A DNA stretch of 64,000 bases from Oenococcus sp. UCMA 16435 (GCA_004010835.2 CP030868.2:868001-932000); one strand, 5' to 3'. Positions 26,994 through 37,026 are shown, counted from the first letter of the stretch. Numbers and translations are program-made. Notes: generated by a model from the sequence alone, not told the origin.

Positions 26994-28456
26994 TAGAAAT
27001 TCACCCCCGGATGCTTAGTAAACAACTGACTGTCCTGCTCAAAAGCGTAGGCTGTTTTATAGATTGTACTTTCATCAAAACGCTTGCCAATAATCTGCAG
27101 ACCAACTGGCAAACCGGCAGTAAAGCCGGCATTAATCGACATTCCTGGTAAACCGGCCAAATTAACCGGAATGGTCAACAGGTCGTTCATATACATTTTG
27201 ACAGGATCATCATTTTCCGAACCGAGATCAAAAGCCGGTGAAGTTGTTGTCGGTCCTAAAATAATATCGTGATTTTCAAAAACTTTTGTAAAATCGTCGA
27301 CAATCAAAGTACGCACTTGAGCCGCTTTTTTGAAATAAGCATCATAAAAACCAGCAGACAAAGCAAAGGTACCTAACATAATCCGTCGTTTTACTTCATC
27401 GCCAAAACCTTCGGAACGAGTCTGAACATATAAATCCTCCAACGTTTGGTCATCCTTACGAGCAGAAAAGCCATAACGAATCCCATCGAAACGCTCCAAA
27501 TTAGAAGATGCTTCCGACGAAGCCAGAATATAGTATGCGGCTATTCCGTATTTGGAGTGAGGAAGAGAAACCTCGTCGACTTTTGCTCCTAATGATTCAT
27601 ATTTAGCAATTGCCTTTTTAACGACATCTTTGACTCCTTCATCGATACCACTGGCAAAATATTCTTTAGGAACGGCAATCCGCAAGTCCTTAACACCCTT
27701 TTCAATCCCCTTTGTGAAATCAGGAACCGATTGATCTTCACTCGTAGTATCTCGCCGATCCTTCCCGGAAATTGCAGATAAAACACGAGCGTTATCTTTA
27801 ACCGTTCTCGTTAAAGGACCGATCTGGTCGAGACTGGAGCCAAAAGCGATCAAACCCCAACGCGATACGCGACCGTAAGTAGGTTTCAAACCAACGATTC
27901 CATTAAATGCTGCAGGCTGTCTAATTGACCCACCGGTATCAGAACCTAGAGCCGCCGGAATGACTCCCGAAGCAACCGAAGAAGCCGAACCACCCGATGA
28001 TCCGCCAGGAACTTTTGTATGATCCCAAGCATTGGCAGTTTTACCAAAATAAGAAGTCTCGGTTGAACCACCCATCGCAAATTCGTCCATATTGGTTTTA
28101 CCGATTGTAACAATTCCCAATTTATTTAATTTTTCGATAACAGTAGCATCATAGACCGGTACAAAATTATCGAGAATATGTGAAGCAGCCGTTGTTTTTA
28201 AACCCTTGGTAATAATATTGTCTTTAATTGCGAAAGGAATACCGGACAGAATATTATTAGCATCGATTCCGGCTGCATCGACTTCAGCAGCTCGCTTTAA
28301 AGCACCCTGATCATCAATCGTGATAAAAGCATTAATTTCACTTTGAGAGCTTTTCGACTTATTAAGGGCTTCCTTTGTTAGTTCGGTTGAAGAAATTTCT
28401 TTATCGACTAATTTTTTGTGCAAACTTGTTAAATTTTCCTTAAAAAAATCAGTCAT
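26993..28456 (-). CDS. gatA: Asp/Glu-tRNA(Asn/Gln) amidotransferase subunit A
   Basis: A 487-residue amidase-signature enzyme that releases ammonia from glutamine. The catalytic Lys lies in FAIKDN, and the two serines are in [15 protein letters not shown] and [12 protein letters not shown]. The frame is open further upstream inside gatC, but ATG 28456 (MTDFFKEN) has GAGGA eight bases before it and starts one base after the gatC stop, so this is the start. It overlaps gatB by one base. Confidence 0.97.
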   Translation of the reverse strand: MTDFFKENLTSLHKKLVDKEISSTELTKEALNKSKSSQSEINAFITIDDQGALKRAAEVDAAGIDANNILSGIPFAIKDNIITKGLKTTAASHILDNFVPVYDATVIEKLNKLGIVTIGKTNMDEFAMGGSTETSYFGKTANAWDHTKVPGGSSGGSASSVASGVIPAALGSDTGGSIRQPAAFNGIVGLKPTYGRVSRWGLIAFGSSLDQIGPLTRTVKDNARVLSAISGKDRRDTTSEDQSVPDFTKGIEKGVKDLRIAVPKEYFASGIDEGVKDVVKKAIAKYESLGAKVDEVSLPHSKYGIAAYYILASSEASSNLERFDGIRYGFSARKDDQTLEDLYVQTRSEGFGDEVKRRIMLGTFALSAGFYDAYFKKAAQVRTLIVDDFTKVFENHDIILGPTTTSPAFDLGSENDDPVKMYMNDLLTIPVNLAGLPGMSINAGFTAGLPVGLQIIGKRFDESTIYKTAYAFEQDSQLFTKHPGVNF

Positions 28457-28457
28457 T

Positions 28458-28760
28458 TTAGCTTTCCTCGTCAATAATTGCTGGAACTTTAATCTGGTCA
28501 TCCTGGGTTTCAGGCGCATTAGCCAATAATTCATTCTTTTGATTGGATTTAACAGCGACATCTTCTCTTAGAACGTTGATATTATCAGAAACAGTATAGG
28601 TTGGTTTAACGCCGTCGGTATCAACTTCGTTTAATGTTTCTATTAAATCCAAAATATTAGCTAACTGGCCAGTCAAAAGATTTAATTGCTGGTCGTTAAA
28701 GTGAAGTTTTGCAAGCTTGGCTACATGTGCTGCATCTTCACGTGGTAATGATTCTGACAT
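28458..28760 (-). CDS. gatC: Asp/Glu-tRNA(Asn/Gln) amidotransferase subunit C
   Basis: A 100-residue subunit that clamps GatA to GatB. It has the family pattern [15 protein letters not shown] near the start, then [13 protein letters not shown] and VLREDVA. A strong AGGAGG stands seven bases before ATG. It is the first gene of gatCAB; the order C-A-B is typical of Firmicutes. Confidence 0.95.
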   Translation of the reverse strand: MSESLPREDAAHVAKLAKLHFNDQQLNLLTGQLANILDLIETLNEVDTDGVKPTYTVSDNINVLREDVAVKSNQKNELLANAPETQDDQIKVPAIIDEES

Positions 28761-28800
28761 AGTTCCTCCTTGATAAAATTTTAACAGTTTAAGTGCTATG

Positions 28801-28831
28801 CAAAAAGAAAAAGCGGAATTAGATTCCGCTT
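28801..28831 (-). terminator. Terminator after the ntdP-like gene
   Basis: On the minus strand AAGCGGAAT and ATTCCGCTT pair over a 3-base loop and run into a T-rich tail. It separates the map-recX-ntdP group from gatCAB. Confidence 0.85.
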
Positions 28832-28839
28832 ACGACTTA

Positions 28840-29394
28840 TCACTTTTTGCGTTTTACAAGACTTTTATACCGCGAATACCAAAGATCAACATACTCTTGC
28901 GAAAAAGGGCCGGCATTACTATTGATCATTTGAATGAGAATCTTCGTATGAGCTCTTAAAATTTCATCAATTTCCGGAGGATAATTCCAAAGCTGTCCAT
29001 GAGCAATATATTCATCTGCATCCAAAAGGTGCTTGGTCCCGTTTGTTAAGACCTTAATATCCAAATCATAATCGATATACTTTAAAGCTTCTTTATCCAT
29101 AACATACGGACTAGCAAGGTTGCAGTAGTAACTGACACCATCGTTACGAATCATCGCGATAATATTAAACCAATACTTATTGTGAAAATATACAAGTGCC
29201 GGTTCATGGGTAACCCAACGCCGACCATCGTCTTCGGTAACAAGTGTATGATCATTTAAACCAATAAGAGAATTTTCACTAGTTTTCAAAACCATTGTGT
29301 CACGCCAAGTCCGATGTAAATGGCCGTCGTGCTTGTAACTTTTGATCGTGATAAAGTCGCCTTCTCGCGGATTGCGAGCTGCGTCTTTAGTCAT
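28840..29394 (-). CDS. ntdP: DUF402 nucleoside tri-/diphosphatase (NtdP/YgaC-like)
   Basis: A 184-residue protein that matches the Staphylococcus NtdP group: [17 protein letters not shown], then [30 protein letters not shown], and [10 protein letters not shown] followed by LLDADEY. Enzymes of this group hydrolyse nucleoside tri- and diphosphates with divalent metal. The acidic and His/Lys clusters are intact. It follows the nudix gene by 66 bases on the same strand, and a good terminator lies right after it. Confidence 0.88.
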   Translation of the reverse strand: MTKDAARNPREGDFITIKSYKHDGHLHRTWRDTMVLKTSENSLIGLNDHTLVTEDDGRRWVTHEPALVYFHNKYWFNIIAMIRNDGVSYYCNLASPYVMDKEALKYIDYDLDIKVLTNGTKHLLDADEYIAHGQLWNYPPEIDEILRAHTKILIQMINSNAGPFSQEYVDLWYSRYKSLVKRKK

Positions 29395-29460
29395 AATCCT
29401 ACCTCAAGACATTTCGTCTTCGATTAAAGTTTATCACAGTAAAAGCAGCTCAATTTTTGG

Positions 29461-30021
29461 CTAAAGTTTTATAAGAACTTCCGGATGCATTTTCATCCAC
29501 TGATAACCAATGATTCCAGGTGCAGTAGTAATTTTTCTGGAAAGAATTTTTTCTTCTAATTCTTCAAACGTAAAGAAAACCGTTTTAACGAATTCGCTTG
29601 GATCAAAATTCTTGTCCGTCTTTCCTTCCAGACCGCTTAAAAGCATCAAATGGGTAGCTTCATCAGTAAAACCTTCGCTGGTACTAATATAAAATATTTC
29701 CTGCGCATCACGATATTTTAGTCCGATTTCTTCACGAGCTTCTCTTAAAGCGGCAGTTTTTGGATCTTCACCAGGATTGATCAGACCAGCTGGAAAACTG
29801 GTTCTTTCTTGATTAAGACCAGCCCGGTACTCAGTCCCCAGAGCAAATTTAACTTGATTATCAATGTATACAGGGGCAATGAAAGCAACTGCATTGCCAT
29901 GTAAAACAACCTGTCGCTCAACAGTCAAACCATCCGGAGTCTTAACCTTCCGGCTGACTACATCGAAAATATAACCGTGAAATTCCTTCTTTTCATTTAA
30001 AATCCGGCCCAGTTCAGTCAT
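29461..30021 (-). CDS. NUDIX hydrolase, ADP-ribose pyrophosphatase type
   Basis: A 186-residue enzyme. The Nudix box reads GLINPGEDPKTAALREAREE plus IGL, an exact fit to GX5EX7REXXEEXG, and a Pro lies further downstream as in ADP-ribose pyrophosphatases. It would split ADP-ribose or related NDP-sugars. The start is ATG 30021 with GGAG upstream; the alternative TTG 30036 lies inside that ribosome site. It overlaps the end of recX by 8 bases. Confidence 0.88.
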   Translation of the reverse strand: MTELGRILNEKKEFHGYIFDVVSRKVKTPDGLTVERQVVLHGNAVAFIAPVYIDNQVKFALGTEYRAGLNQERTSFPAGLINPGEDPKTAALREAREEIGLKYRDAQEIFYISTSEGFTDEATHLMLLSGLEGKTDKNFDPSEFVKTVFFTFEELEEKILSRKITTAPGIIGYQWMKMHPEVLIKL

Positions 30022-30808
30022 TTTCTTTCTCTCCAATTACCTGATCAATGATTTCAACCGGAAAACCTTTTCCATATAAATAACTACGAACACGATAAGA
30101 TTTCTCACGACCATACTTATCGTAACGAGACCAAATATGGTTAATCATTAAGCGCGCATTCTTTAATTGCTGTTGATCATCTTCTTCAAAAACCAATTTA
30201 TCAATTGTCGACTTAATTAAATCCGAATCATAGCCCTTTGCATAAAGTGCCTGATTGATTTTTTGTTTCTGCTTGATAATCGAATTCTTTGAATAATGTT
30301 TTTGATATTTTTCGGCCAAAGAAAAAGCATTATCTGTTTGATCCTCAAGCTGATAAGCTGCTAAAGCTGCTTCGATATCAGTATCGGAAATACCAACCAA
30401 CTTTAATTTTTGTGAAATAACTATTGGCCCGGCCGCCTGCAAATTAGCCTGTGTGTGAACAAAGTTCTCAGCATAAATTTTATCATCAAGATAATTTTCA
30501 TCCTTCAAATGCTCAATCGCCACTTTGATAGTTTCATCATCGAATTTCAAACTACGTAATTTATCAAAAATTTCTTTTTCAGTTCTTAAATGATGCGATA
30601 AATAAGTTAAAGACTTAGAAATTGCCTGAGCGATATCTTCATACTTTTTTATTTTAATGATTTCTTTTTCATTCAGTTCACGATTTTTCGCCAAACCAAA
30701 TTTAATCAAAGTCATCTCTGAAATTCCAAAAGCAAATTTCCCGTCTAATTCCAGATTATAACGGCCCTTACTCTTTTGAGCTGAAATTTTTGTTATTTTT
30801 TTCGTCAT
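30014..30808 (-). CDS. recX: Regulatory protein RecX
   Basis: A 264-residue, all-helical protein of the RecX family, which inhibits RecA filaments. It shows the repeated three-helix pattern: RTEKEIFDKLRSLKFDDETI, then EDYLDD-like (DENYLDDKIYAENFV), and later GYDSDLIKSTIDKL and KGFPVEIIDQVI. There is no clear ribosome site before ATG, so translation may depend on the gene upstream (map ends 24 bases before). recA is not in the window. Confidence 0.88.
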   Translation of the reverse strand: MTKKITKISAQKSKGRYNLELDGKFAFGISEMTLIKFGLAKNRELNEKEIIKIKKYEDIAQAISKSLTYLSHHLRTEKEIFDKLRSLKFDDETIKVAIEHLKDENYLDDKIYAENFVHTQANLQAAGPIVISQKLKLVGISDTDIEAALAAYQLEDQTDNAFSLAEKYQKHYSKNSIIKQKQKINQALYAKGYDSDLIKSTIDKLVFEEDDQQQLKNARLMINHIWSRYDKYGREKSYRVRSYLYGKGFPVEIIDQVIGEKEND

Positions 30809-30832
30809 TAAAGTAACGCTAGAAACAAAAAA

Positions 30833-31645
30833 TTATATTTCAAAATTATCCAAATTCTTGATTAAATATTTATCATCAATTGCCGGGTCCTGAGAAGTGA
30901 GAATTTTCGGACCATTATGTGTAATAACGATCGTGTGCTCGAATTGAGCCGACCAACCACCGTCTTTAGTAGCAACGGTCCAACCATCGCCTGCATAATC
31001 CGTCGTGACTTCCCAAGTACCGGTATTCACCATTGGTTCGATTGTAATTGTCATTCCGGGACGTAAACGCAGACCATGTCCGGCAACACCGAAATGAGGA
31101 ACCTGTGGATCTTCGTGCATGGTTGGTCCAATCCCATGACCAATATATTCGCGAACGTTTCCAAAATGATTTTCATCAGTTACATAATGATCGATTGCTG
31201 CGCCAATATCGCCAATTCGATTGCCGATGAGCGCTTGATCTATACCAATATAGAGTGCTTTATGGGCAACCTTGTATAAACGTTCGATTTCCGGGCTGAC
31301 AGTGCCGACCCGATAAGTCCAAGCAGAATCAGCCAAGCCATGATTTTTTTCAACCACAGTATCGACTTTAACCAAGTCGCCGTTTTCCAAAATGAGACCC
31401 TTGCGTGGAAAAGCATGAGCAACCTCATTATTAACAGAAACAGTCACAGCATATTTGAAGCCTTCAAAACCAATTTGGCTGGCAATCGCGCCGTGATTTT
31501 CTATATAAGCCCGTGATTTTTCTTCAATCTCCCAAGTATCAAGACCTGGCTTAATTAAATCACGCAGCATATGATGCATGCCGGCAATCACTTGACCAGC
31601 TTGATCCATTTCCTTTATTTCATTAATACTTTTTAAAGTAATCAT
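30833..31645 (-). CDS. map: Methionine aminopeptidase, type I
   Basis: A 270-residue metalloprotease that removes initiator Met. The five metal ligands are visible: Asp in VKVDTVVE, Asp in LADSAWTY, His in GHGIGPTMHEDP, Glu in TIEPMV and Glu in QFEHTIVI; the substrate His is in VAHAFP. I start it at MITLKSINEI, which fits the family; longer frame upstream overlaps the previous gene. The ribosome site is weak, so coupling to the upstream glycosyltransferase gene (28 bases away) is likely. Confidence 0.95.
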   Translation of the reverse strand: MITLKSINEIKEMDQAGQVIAGMHHMLRDLIKPGLDTWEIEEKSRAYIENHGAIASQIGFEGFKYAVTVSVNNEVAHAFPRKGLILENGDLVKVDTVVEKNHGLADSAWTYRVGTVSPEIERLYKVAHKALYIGIDQALIGNRIGDIGAAIDHYVTDENHFGNVREYIGHGIGPTMHEDPQVPHFGVAGHGLRLRPGMTITIEPMVNTGTWEVTTDYAGDGWTVATKDGGWSAQFEHTIVITHNGPKILTSQDPAIDDKYLIKNLDNFEI

Positions 31646-31673
31646 ACTTTCGATTATATGCTTTCTTTTTGAC

Positions 31674-32648
31674 CTACTTGCTCTCTTTCTCGACATAAAT
31701 CGGCCTTCTCTTTGACTCTAAAAAAATCGCCGAAATATATCTACCAACGACTCCAAGACTAAACATTTGTAGACCGCCGAAAAACATAATAATAACTGTA
31801 ATCGTTGTCCAGCCGCCAATTGCAATCGCCGGATCAAGCAATTTACGGACAATTACAAAAATACCGCCAACCACTGCAAGCAAAGTTGTTAAAAAACCCA
31901 ATATAGTTACCAATGTTAAAGGTACTGTCGAAAAAGAAATAAGCGCAGAAATTGCGTACTTAAAGAGTTTCCAAAAACTCCATTTTGTTTGTCCTTTTTT
32001 TCTTTGAACGTTTTTATAACTAATATATTCAGTTCTAAAACCAATCCAAGTAAAAAGGCCCTTGGAAAAACGCTGATTTTCCGGCATCGACAAAACAGCT
32101 TTAACCATTTGTCTGCTCATAATTCGATAATCGCGTGCGCCGCTAACGAGTTTTGTCGAGGAAATCTTAGAAATAAATTCATAAAAGAGATTGGAGAAGA
32201 AACTGATTAACGGCTTCTCTCCTTTGCGATCCAGCCTTCTGGTTGCAACACTATCCAATTGTTCATTGACTAATTTACCAAGCATTTTTGGCAAAAGCGG
32301 CGGCGGGTCCTGCAAATCGACATCCATTAAAACAACATAGTCATAAATTTTTGTATAAGTCAGCCCCGCATAAATAGCGGCTTCTTTGCCAAAATTCCGT
32401 GAAAACGAAACAAAATGGACCGAGGAATCTTTTAATTGAAGTTGTTTAATTTCAAATAAAGTTCGATCAGTCGAACCATCGTCAATGTACCAAAAATTAT
32501 ATTTTAAATGCTTAAAAGTATCCGGCAACGATACCAGATCTTCGGCTGTTAAATTTTTTTTAACGGCTTCGTAAAAAATATGGATATTTTCCTCTTCGTT
32601 GTGAACAGGTACAATGATCGCCAACGAAGGATAAGCTGATTCCCGCAT
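31674..32648 (-). CDS. GT2 family glycosyltransferase with two C-terminal TMs (GtrB/CsbB-like)
   Basis: A 324-residue membrane-associated transferase. The GT-A fold shows VPVHNEEENI, DDGSTDRT, RNFGKEAAIYAGL and the metal-binding DVDLQDPP, followed by two TMs at about 235-260 and 270-295. Such enzymes transfer sugar from a nucleotide donor to undecaprenyl phosphate, feeding an extracellular glycosyltransferase. A possible acceptor enzyme is the GT-C protein at 5663, though the two are far apart. It begins 2 bases after the permease gene without its own clear ribosome site. Confidence 0.88.
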   Translation of the reverse strand: MRESAYPSLAIIVPVHNEEENIHIFYEAVKKNLTAEDLVSLPDTFKHLKYNFWYIDDGSTDRTLFEIKQLQLKDSSVHFVSFSRNFGKEAAIYAGLTYTKIYDYVVLMDVDLQDPPPLLPKMLGKLVNEQLDSVATRRLDRKGEKPLISFFSNLFYEFISKISSTKLVSGARDYRIMSRQMVKAVLSMPENQRFSKGLFTWIGFRTEYISYKNVQRKKGQTKWSFWKLFKYAISALISFSTVPLTLVTILGFLTTLLAVVGGIFVIVRKLLDPAIAIGGWTTITVIIMFFGGLQMFSLGVVGRYISAIFLESKRRPIYVEKESK

Positions 32649-32650
32649 AC

Positions 32651-34027
32651 TTATAGTTTATAAGACTTCCTCAAGTAATAAAGCGGAATTCCAAGTGCAA
32701 CGATCAAAAGCGAGACCGTAATCCCAAAAAGCTGTTGGCCAGTCGGGTCGTTGAAAGCATTGACAATGGTCGAAATCTCAATGAATAAAGTACCGGCAAT
32801 TGCCAGAATTGGAAAAAGTGGATGCAGAGGAGCTGAAAAATGTGGTTTTCGTTTTAAATGACTCCGCAAAATAAAGACACCAACAAAAGTTAAAAGATAA
32901 AAGAGAAAACTGACAAAAACCAGCCAATCAGAAAGATCCTGAGAAGAAGAAAAGGCATTTAATAAAAGTGCTGCAATAAGAATTTCAAGCGCCGTAGCAT
33001 AATTGGGTGTTTTCGAATTCTTGCCTAAAGTATGAAAAAAATTCGAAAATGGCAGTTGTCCATGGTCAGCCATTTCAAAAACAACTCGTGGAAAACTTAA
33101 AATTTTTGAATTTAAAGTTCCAATGACCGAGATCATGACACCGATATCCATCAGCCGACCACCGATCGAGCCAAAAGCTTCCTGCATAATATGAAAAGGA
33201 GCATGATCGCCAAGAGAAACAATTTCTTTTCCTGGCAAAGAGCTGAAAACACCAAAAGAAACACCCATATAAGCCAGCAGAACGATAAAAATCCCGATTG
33301 TGACTGCACGAGGCAGATTTTTTTGGGCATTTTTGATCTCGCCTCCAAGATTGGAAATAATTACCCAGCCATCATAAGCAAACAATGTCGACAAAACAGC
33401 GACACCAAAATTGCCCTTATCAACCTGTTCGGATAGAACTGAAATTGTGCTTCCAGTCGCGCCGGTCTTACCAAAAAACAGACCGAACAGAATCAAAGCA
33501 AAAATAGGAATCATCTTAATAACAGTCGTCGTAATTGCAAAAGTCCGACTAACTCGGTTTTCCAGCATATTCATCAGTGCAATCAAAATGCACGCAAGTA
33601 TCGAAACAGCCACAACACTTCGCATCGAAAAATAAAAAAACGTTATTTTTGTCGGCAGCTTAAAAAAAGTGACAAACAAAGTCGAAAAAAAGTAAGAGAC
33701 GGACGCAATCAAAGCCGGTCCATAAAAAGAGATCTGCATCCAACCAGCCAAGAAACCCCAGAATTTTCCAAATATCTTACTAATATATATATAAATACCA
33801 CCAGTCTGTGGCATTTCCGAACCGAGTTCGGCAACCGACATCGCTGAAGAAAGGGTTAAAACCCCACCAACGAACCAGGCCAAAAGCGCCATTTTAGCGG
33901 ATCCGGCTTCCTGCAAAACACGTCCTTGCTTAAAAAATATACCGGAACCGATGACTGTTCCAATAACAAGAGATAAAGTACCAAAAAAGCCGAAGTTTCG
34001 TTTGAGTTGTTTTTCGTTTTCGATCAT
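32651..34027 (-). CDS. APC family amino-acid permease (LAT-like, SteT/YfnA group)
   Basis: A 458-residue, 12-TM transporter of the APC superfamily. The unwound TM1 motif is VIGTVIGSGIFF (about 21-32), and GGIYIYISKIFGKFWGFLAGW fits TM3. The TM6 region contains FAYDGWVIISNLGGEIKN, as in the LAT/SteT exchangers. The amino acid is not evident. It is the first gene of a minus-strand series through the glycosyltransferase, map, recX, nudix and ntdP genes, and is divergent from thioredoxin. Confidence 0.85.
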   Translation of the reverse strand: MIENEKQLKRNFGFFGTLSLVIGTVIGSGIFFKQGRVLQEAGSAKMALLAWFVGGVLTLSSAMSVAELGSEMPQTGGIYIYISKIFGKFWGFLAGWMQISFYGPALIASVSYFFSTLFVTFFKLPTKITFFYFSMRSVVAVSILACILIALMNMLENRVSRTFAITTTVIKMIPIFALILFGLFFGKTGATGSTISVLSEQVDKGNFGVAVLSTLFAYDGWVIISNLGGEIKNAQKNLPRAVTIGIFIVLLAYMGVSFGVFSSLPGKEIVSLGDHAPFHIMQEAFGSIGGRLMDIGVMISVIGTLNSKILSFPRVVFEMADHGQLPFSNFFHTLGKNSKTPNYATALEILIAALLLNAFSSSQDLSDWLVFVSFLFYLLTFVGVFILRSHLKRKPHFSAPLHPLFPILAIAGTLFIEISTIVNAFNDPTGQQLFGITVSLLIVALGIPLYYLRKSYKL

Positions 34028-34088
34028 GATTTTCGATTAAGTATAAAGGCTCCAGCAACCTCAAAGCAAGTACTTTCTTAAATTATTT

Positions 34089-34117
34089 TTGCATTACTTA
34101 TTGTAAGTAAGTACAAT
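34089..34117 (+). promoter_or_regulatory. Sigma-A promoter of the thioredoxin gene
   Basis: TTGCAT, a 17-base spacer and TACAAT. The spacer and -10 contain an imperfect dyad (TTACTTA/TAAGTAA type) that might bind a regulator. Confidence 0.8.
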
Positions 34118-34141
34118 GAGAACTAGAGAAGGAGGAATTAT

Positions 34142-34456
34142 ATGGCAATCTCAGTATTAAATTCTGATTCGTTTGAAGAAGCAACCAAATCCGGCGTGAC
34201 TGTGACTGATTTTTGGGCCACTTGGTGTACCCCTTGTAAAATCCAGGCACCTATCTTGGAAAAACTTTCTAATGAAATGTCGAGTGTTAAATTCGGCAAG
34301 ATTGATGTCGATCAAAACCAGGAAACGGCAAATGGACTTGGAATTAAAGCGATCCCTACCTTGATCGTTAAAAAAGACGGTGAAGTCGTTGATCGGATCG
34401 TTGGCGTACACAACCAAAAACAGTTGACTGATATTATTGATAAATATACAAAATAA
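34142..34456 (+). CDS. trxA: Thioredoxin
   Basis: A 104-residue thioredoxin fold protein. The active site is WCTPCK (Cys29, Cys32), with Thr where most thioredoxins have Gly. It also has the cis-Pro in KAIPTL and a buried Asp in VTDFWA. It reduces disulfides with NADPH via thioredoxin reductase. GGAGG is 7 bases upstream of ATG. It is monocistronic with its own promoter and terminator. Confidence 0.93.
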   Translation: MAISVLNSDSFEEATKSGVTVTDFWATWCTPCKIQAPILEKLSNEMSSVKFGKIDVDQNQETANGLGIKAIPTLIVKKDGEVVDRIVGVHNQKQLTDIIDKYTK

Positions 34457-34485
34457 AGTTTATGAAACTATATACTTTATTGAAG

Positions 34486-34513
34486 AAAAGCCTGTTTAAA
34501 GCAGGCTTTTTGT
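34486..34513 (+). terminator. Terminator after thioredoxin
   Basis: AAAAGCCTG and CAGGCTTTT pair around a 7-base loop and end in T. Confidence 0.9.
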
Positions 34514-34569
34514 TGTCAATGAAAATTCACAAGTGTTAAAATACAAAAAAGACAGAGGTGAATTTATTT

Positions 34570-36252
34570 ATGACAGAAAAGAAACGTTTTGGGGCCGATC
34601 TGGTTCTTGAGTCCCTATTAAATCATGACGTTAAATATGTTTTCGGCATTCCCGGAGCCAAAATAGACCGGCTTTTTGAAGTAATTGAAAATAATTCCAA
34701 TGCTCCAAAACTCGTGATCACAAAACACGAACAAAACGCAGCTTTCATGGCTCAAGCGGTCGGACGTCTGACCGGAAAACCCGGTGTAGTGCTCGTAACA
34801 TCCGGACCGGGAGCATCGAATCTGGCAACCGGAATTTTGACGGCACAGACTGAAAATGATCCGGTTGTCGCAATCGCCGGCCAAGTTCAAAGACAGGATC
34901 TTTATCGCCGAACACACCAATCGACTCCTTCAGTACTTTTGTTCAATGGAATTACAAAATTCACGACCGAGGTACAAGATGCAGAAAACTTATCCGAAGT
35001 AATTGCAAATGCCTTCGATATTGCCAGCGCGGCCCCTCAGGGAGCCTCTTTCATCAGTCTCCCACAAGACGTTGACGACAGTCCGGTATCGAGTCAAGCC
35101 TTGGAAAAAGTAGAAAATATTTCTGCTGGTCCGGCCAGTCCGGAACAAATCGAGTTCCTGGCAGGTAAAATACGTCAGGCAAAATTGCCGGTTATTTTGG
35201 TTGGCCAACGCGGTTCCGACGAAAAAACCGTCAAAGCTCTCCATGATTTTTTGCACGTAACTAAATTGCCGGTTGTCGAAACATTTCAAGGTGCCGGTGT
35301 TATCGATCGGTCTTTGGTAGAACAATCGTTTTTTGGGCGTGTTGGTTTATTTGCCAACCAAACCGGCGATCAACTCTTAAAAGCTTCCGACTTGGTAATT
35401 GCACTCGGTTATGATGCCGTTGAATATGAACCGCGTGTTTGGAACAAGAATAATAAACTGCCGATTGCAACGATCGATTCGATCCATGCCCAGATCGATG
35501 CACATTATAATCCGAAAATTCAATTAGTCGGCGACATGCCGGTAACAATTAATCTATTGGCCAAACAGCTCAATAATTATTCGCTGTCAAAAGAAAGCAA
35601 TTCTTTGCTTAATAAATACCGTGAACAGCTTAAAAGCGAGCCTGGCGGCCCAAAATTTGTCGCAAAAGTCGGTCTGTCCCATCCTTTGGATGTTGTTCAC
35701 GCCATTCAAAAACAAGTCGACGATAATATGACTGTTACTTTGGATGTTGGCTCGGTATATATATGGATGAGCCGTTTCTTCCGTTCATATCGTCCGCGTC
35801 ATTTTTTAATTTCCGACGGCATGCAAACCCTGGGCGTTGCTTTGCCTTGGGCAATTGCGGCAGGTTTGGTTCGTCCAAATGAAAAAATTGTCAGTGTATC
35901 CGGGGATGGCGGCTTTATGTTTTCCAGCGCGGAATTGGAAACAGCTGTTCGGCTGAAATCAAATCTGGTTCATATTATTTTTAACGATCATGGACATTAC
36001 GATATGGTTAAATTCCAAGAGGAAATGAAGTACGGCAAATCAGCCGGAGTCGATTTTGGTCAAGTCGATTTTGTGAAGTTTGCCGAATCCTTTGGAGCAA
36101 AAGGCTTGCGTGTAGATGATCCTACAAAAATCGACCAAGTTTTGACTGAGGCGTTTAATTGGGATCAAGGACCGGTTTTGGTCGATATTCCAGTCGATTA
36201 TTCGCACGATACCGAACTTTATTCGGAATTGATCGAAGGAGGTATGGATTAA
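34570..36252 (+). CDS. alsS: Catabolic alpha-acetolactate synthase
   Basis: A 560-residue thiamine diphosphate enzyme joining two pyruvates to acetolactate. The activating Glu is in TKHEQNAAFMA, and the TPP motif is GDGG...NDHGHYDMV. It lacks the FAD-binding features expected of the anabolic IlvB type, and gene linkage to alsD supports a catabolic role in acetoin formation and pyruvate/acid relief. GAGGTG lies 9 bases before ATG 34570; an earlier GTG overlaps that ribosome site. alsD follows after 2 bases. Confidence 0.95.
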   Translation: MTEKKRFGADLVLESLLNHDVKYVFGIPGAKIDRLFEVIENNSNAPKLVITKHEQNAAFMAQAVGRLTGKPGVVLVTSGPGASNLATGILTAQTENDPVVAIAGQVQRQDLYRRTHQSTPSVLLFNGITKFTTEVQDAENLSEVIANAFDIASAAPQGASFISLPQDVDDSPVSSQALEKVENISAGPASPEQIEFLAGKIRQAKLPVILVGQRGSDEKTVKALHDFLHVTKLPVVETFQGAGVIDRSLVEQSFFGRVGLFANQTGDQLLKASDLVIALGYDAVEYEPRVWNKNNKLPIATIDSIHAQIDAHYNPKIQLVGDMPVTINLLAKQLNNYSLSKESNSLLNKYREQLKSEPGGPKFVAKVGLSHPLDVVHAIQKQVDDNMTVTLDVGSVYIWMSRFFRSYRPRHFLISDGMQTLGVALPWAIAAGLVRPNEKIVSVSGDGGFMFSSAELETAVRLKSNLVHIIFNDHGHYDMVKFQEEMKYGKSAGVDFGQVDFVKFAESFGAKGLRVDDPTKIDQVLTEAFNWDQGPVLVDIPVDYSHDTELYSELIEGGMD

Positions 36253-36254
36253 AA

Positions 36255-36971
36255 ATGAAAGATTTAACAAAAGCTTATCAACATGGCACTTTGGCTCAAA
36301 TTATGGATGGCCAATATGATGGGACAATACTGCTTAAAGATCTTCTCGAACACGGCGATTTCGGTATTGGTACAACAACCGGAATCGGGGTCGAATTAAT
36401 AGTTTTGGATGGGGTGGCTTATGGAATCCCCAGCAGCGGAAAAGTCCAAAAAATGGACATCGAGCACGAAAAAGCACCCTTTGCAAATATTAACTACTTC
36501 GATCAAAAGTTGAAGAGCGAAAGCCTAATTAATCTTGATTCCGATAGTTTTCAAAAAAAGGTTGAAGAAGAATATAAACTTAAAAATGTCTTTGCCGCAA
36601 TTAGAGTACACGGAGAATTTACAAATGTTTTGGCGCGATCAGCCGATAAACAAGAAAAACCATACCCGCCATTTTCAAAGGTCGCGGCAGCGCAACATGA
36701 ATTCCATGCTGATTCACTGACGGCAACGATGGTTGGCTATTATTCAGCAGCGATGTATGAAGGGACAACCGCGGCCGGCTTTCACCTTCACATTCTCTCC
36801 GATGATCGTCAATTCGGAGGGCACCTATTAGATTTTAAAATCAAAAAAGCCGACCTCCAGGTTCAGATTTTTCAGGATTTCCAGTTGCATCTACCAATTG
36901 AAAATCCCGATTTTCGCCGACGCGAATTAGACTTGGAAACTTTAAAAAAAGCGATTGAAAAGACAGAATAA
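36255..36971 (+). CDS. alsD: Alpha-acetolactate decarboxylase
   Basis: A 238-residue zinc enzyme that converts acetolactate to acetoin. The zinc ligands are the two His of GFHLHILSDD and the third in FGGHLLDF; the C-terminal Glu/Arg region is intact. The start is ATG 36255; AAGGAGG lies at the end of alsS, about 12 bases upstream, and the two genes are cotranscribed. It is followed by a strong terminator. Together the pair diverts pyruvate from acetolactate to acetoin rather than to diacetyl. Confidence 0.95.
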   Translation: MKDLTKAYQHGTLAQIMDGQYDGTILLKDLLEHGDFGIGTTTGIGVELIVLDGVAYGIPSSGKVQKMDIEHEKAPFANINYFDQKLKSESLINLDSDSFQKKVEEEYKLKNVFAAIRVHGEFTNVLARSADKQEKPYPPFSKVAAAQHEFHADSLTATMVGYYSAAMYEGTTAAGFHLHILSDDRQFGGHLLDFKIKKADLQVQIFQDFQLHLPIENPDFRRRELDLETLKKAIEKTE

Positions 36972-36976
36972 ATAAT

Positions 36977-37007
36977 AAAAACGGACCGTTATTTGATCCG
37001 TTTTTTT
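36977..37007 (+). terminator. Terminator of alsSD
   Basis: AAAAACGGA and TCCGTTTTT pair around an 11-base loop and end in T7. The A run on the other side could also terminate the convergent VOC gene. Confidence 0.88.
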
Positions 37008-37026
37008 AAAACTTATTTTTGAAAAA

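Noticed and set aside
36159..36254. Upstream extension of alsD
   Set aside because: It lies inside alsS in another frame; the coupled ATG at 36255 gives the normal N-terminus.
34618..36270. Several long open frames antisense to alsS
   Set aside because: They lack ribosome sites and family motifs and mirror the codon pattern of a well-supported gene.
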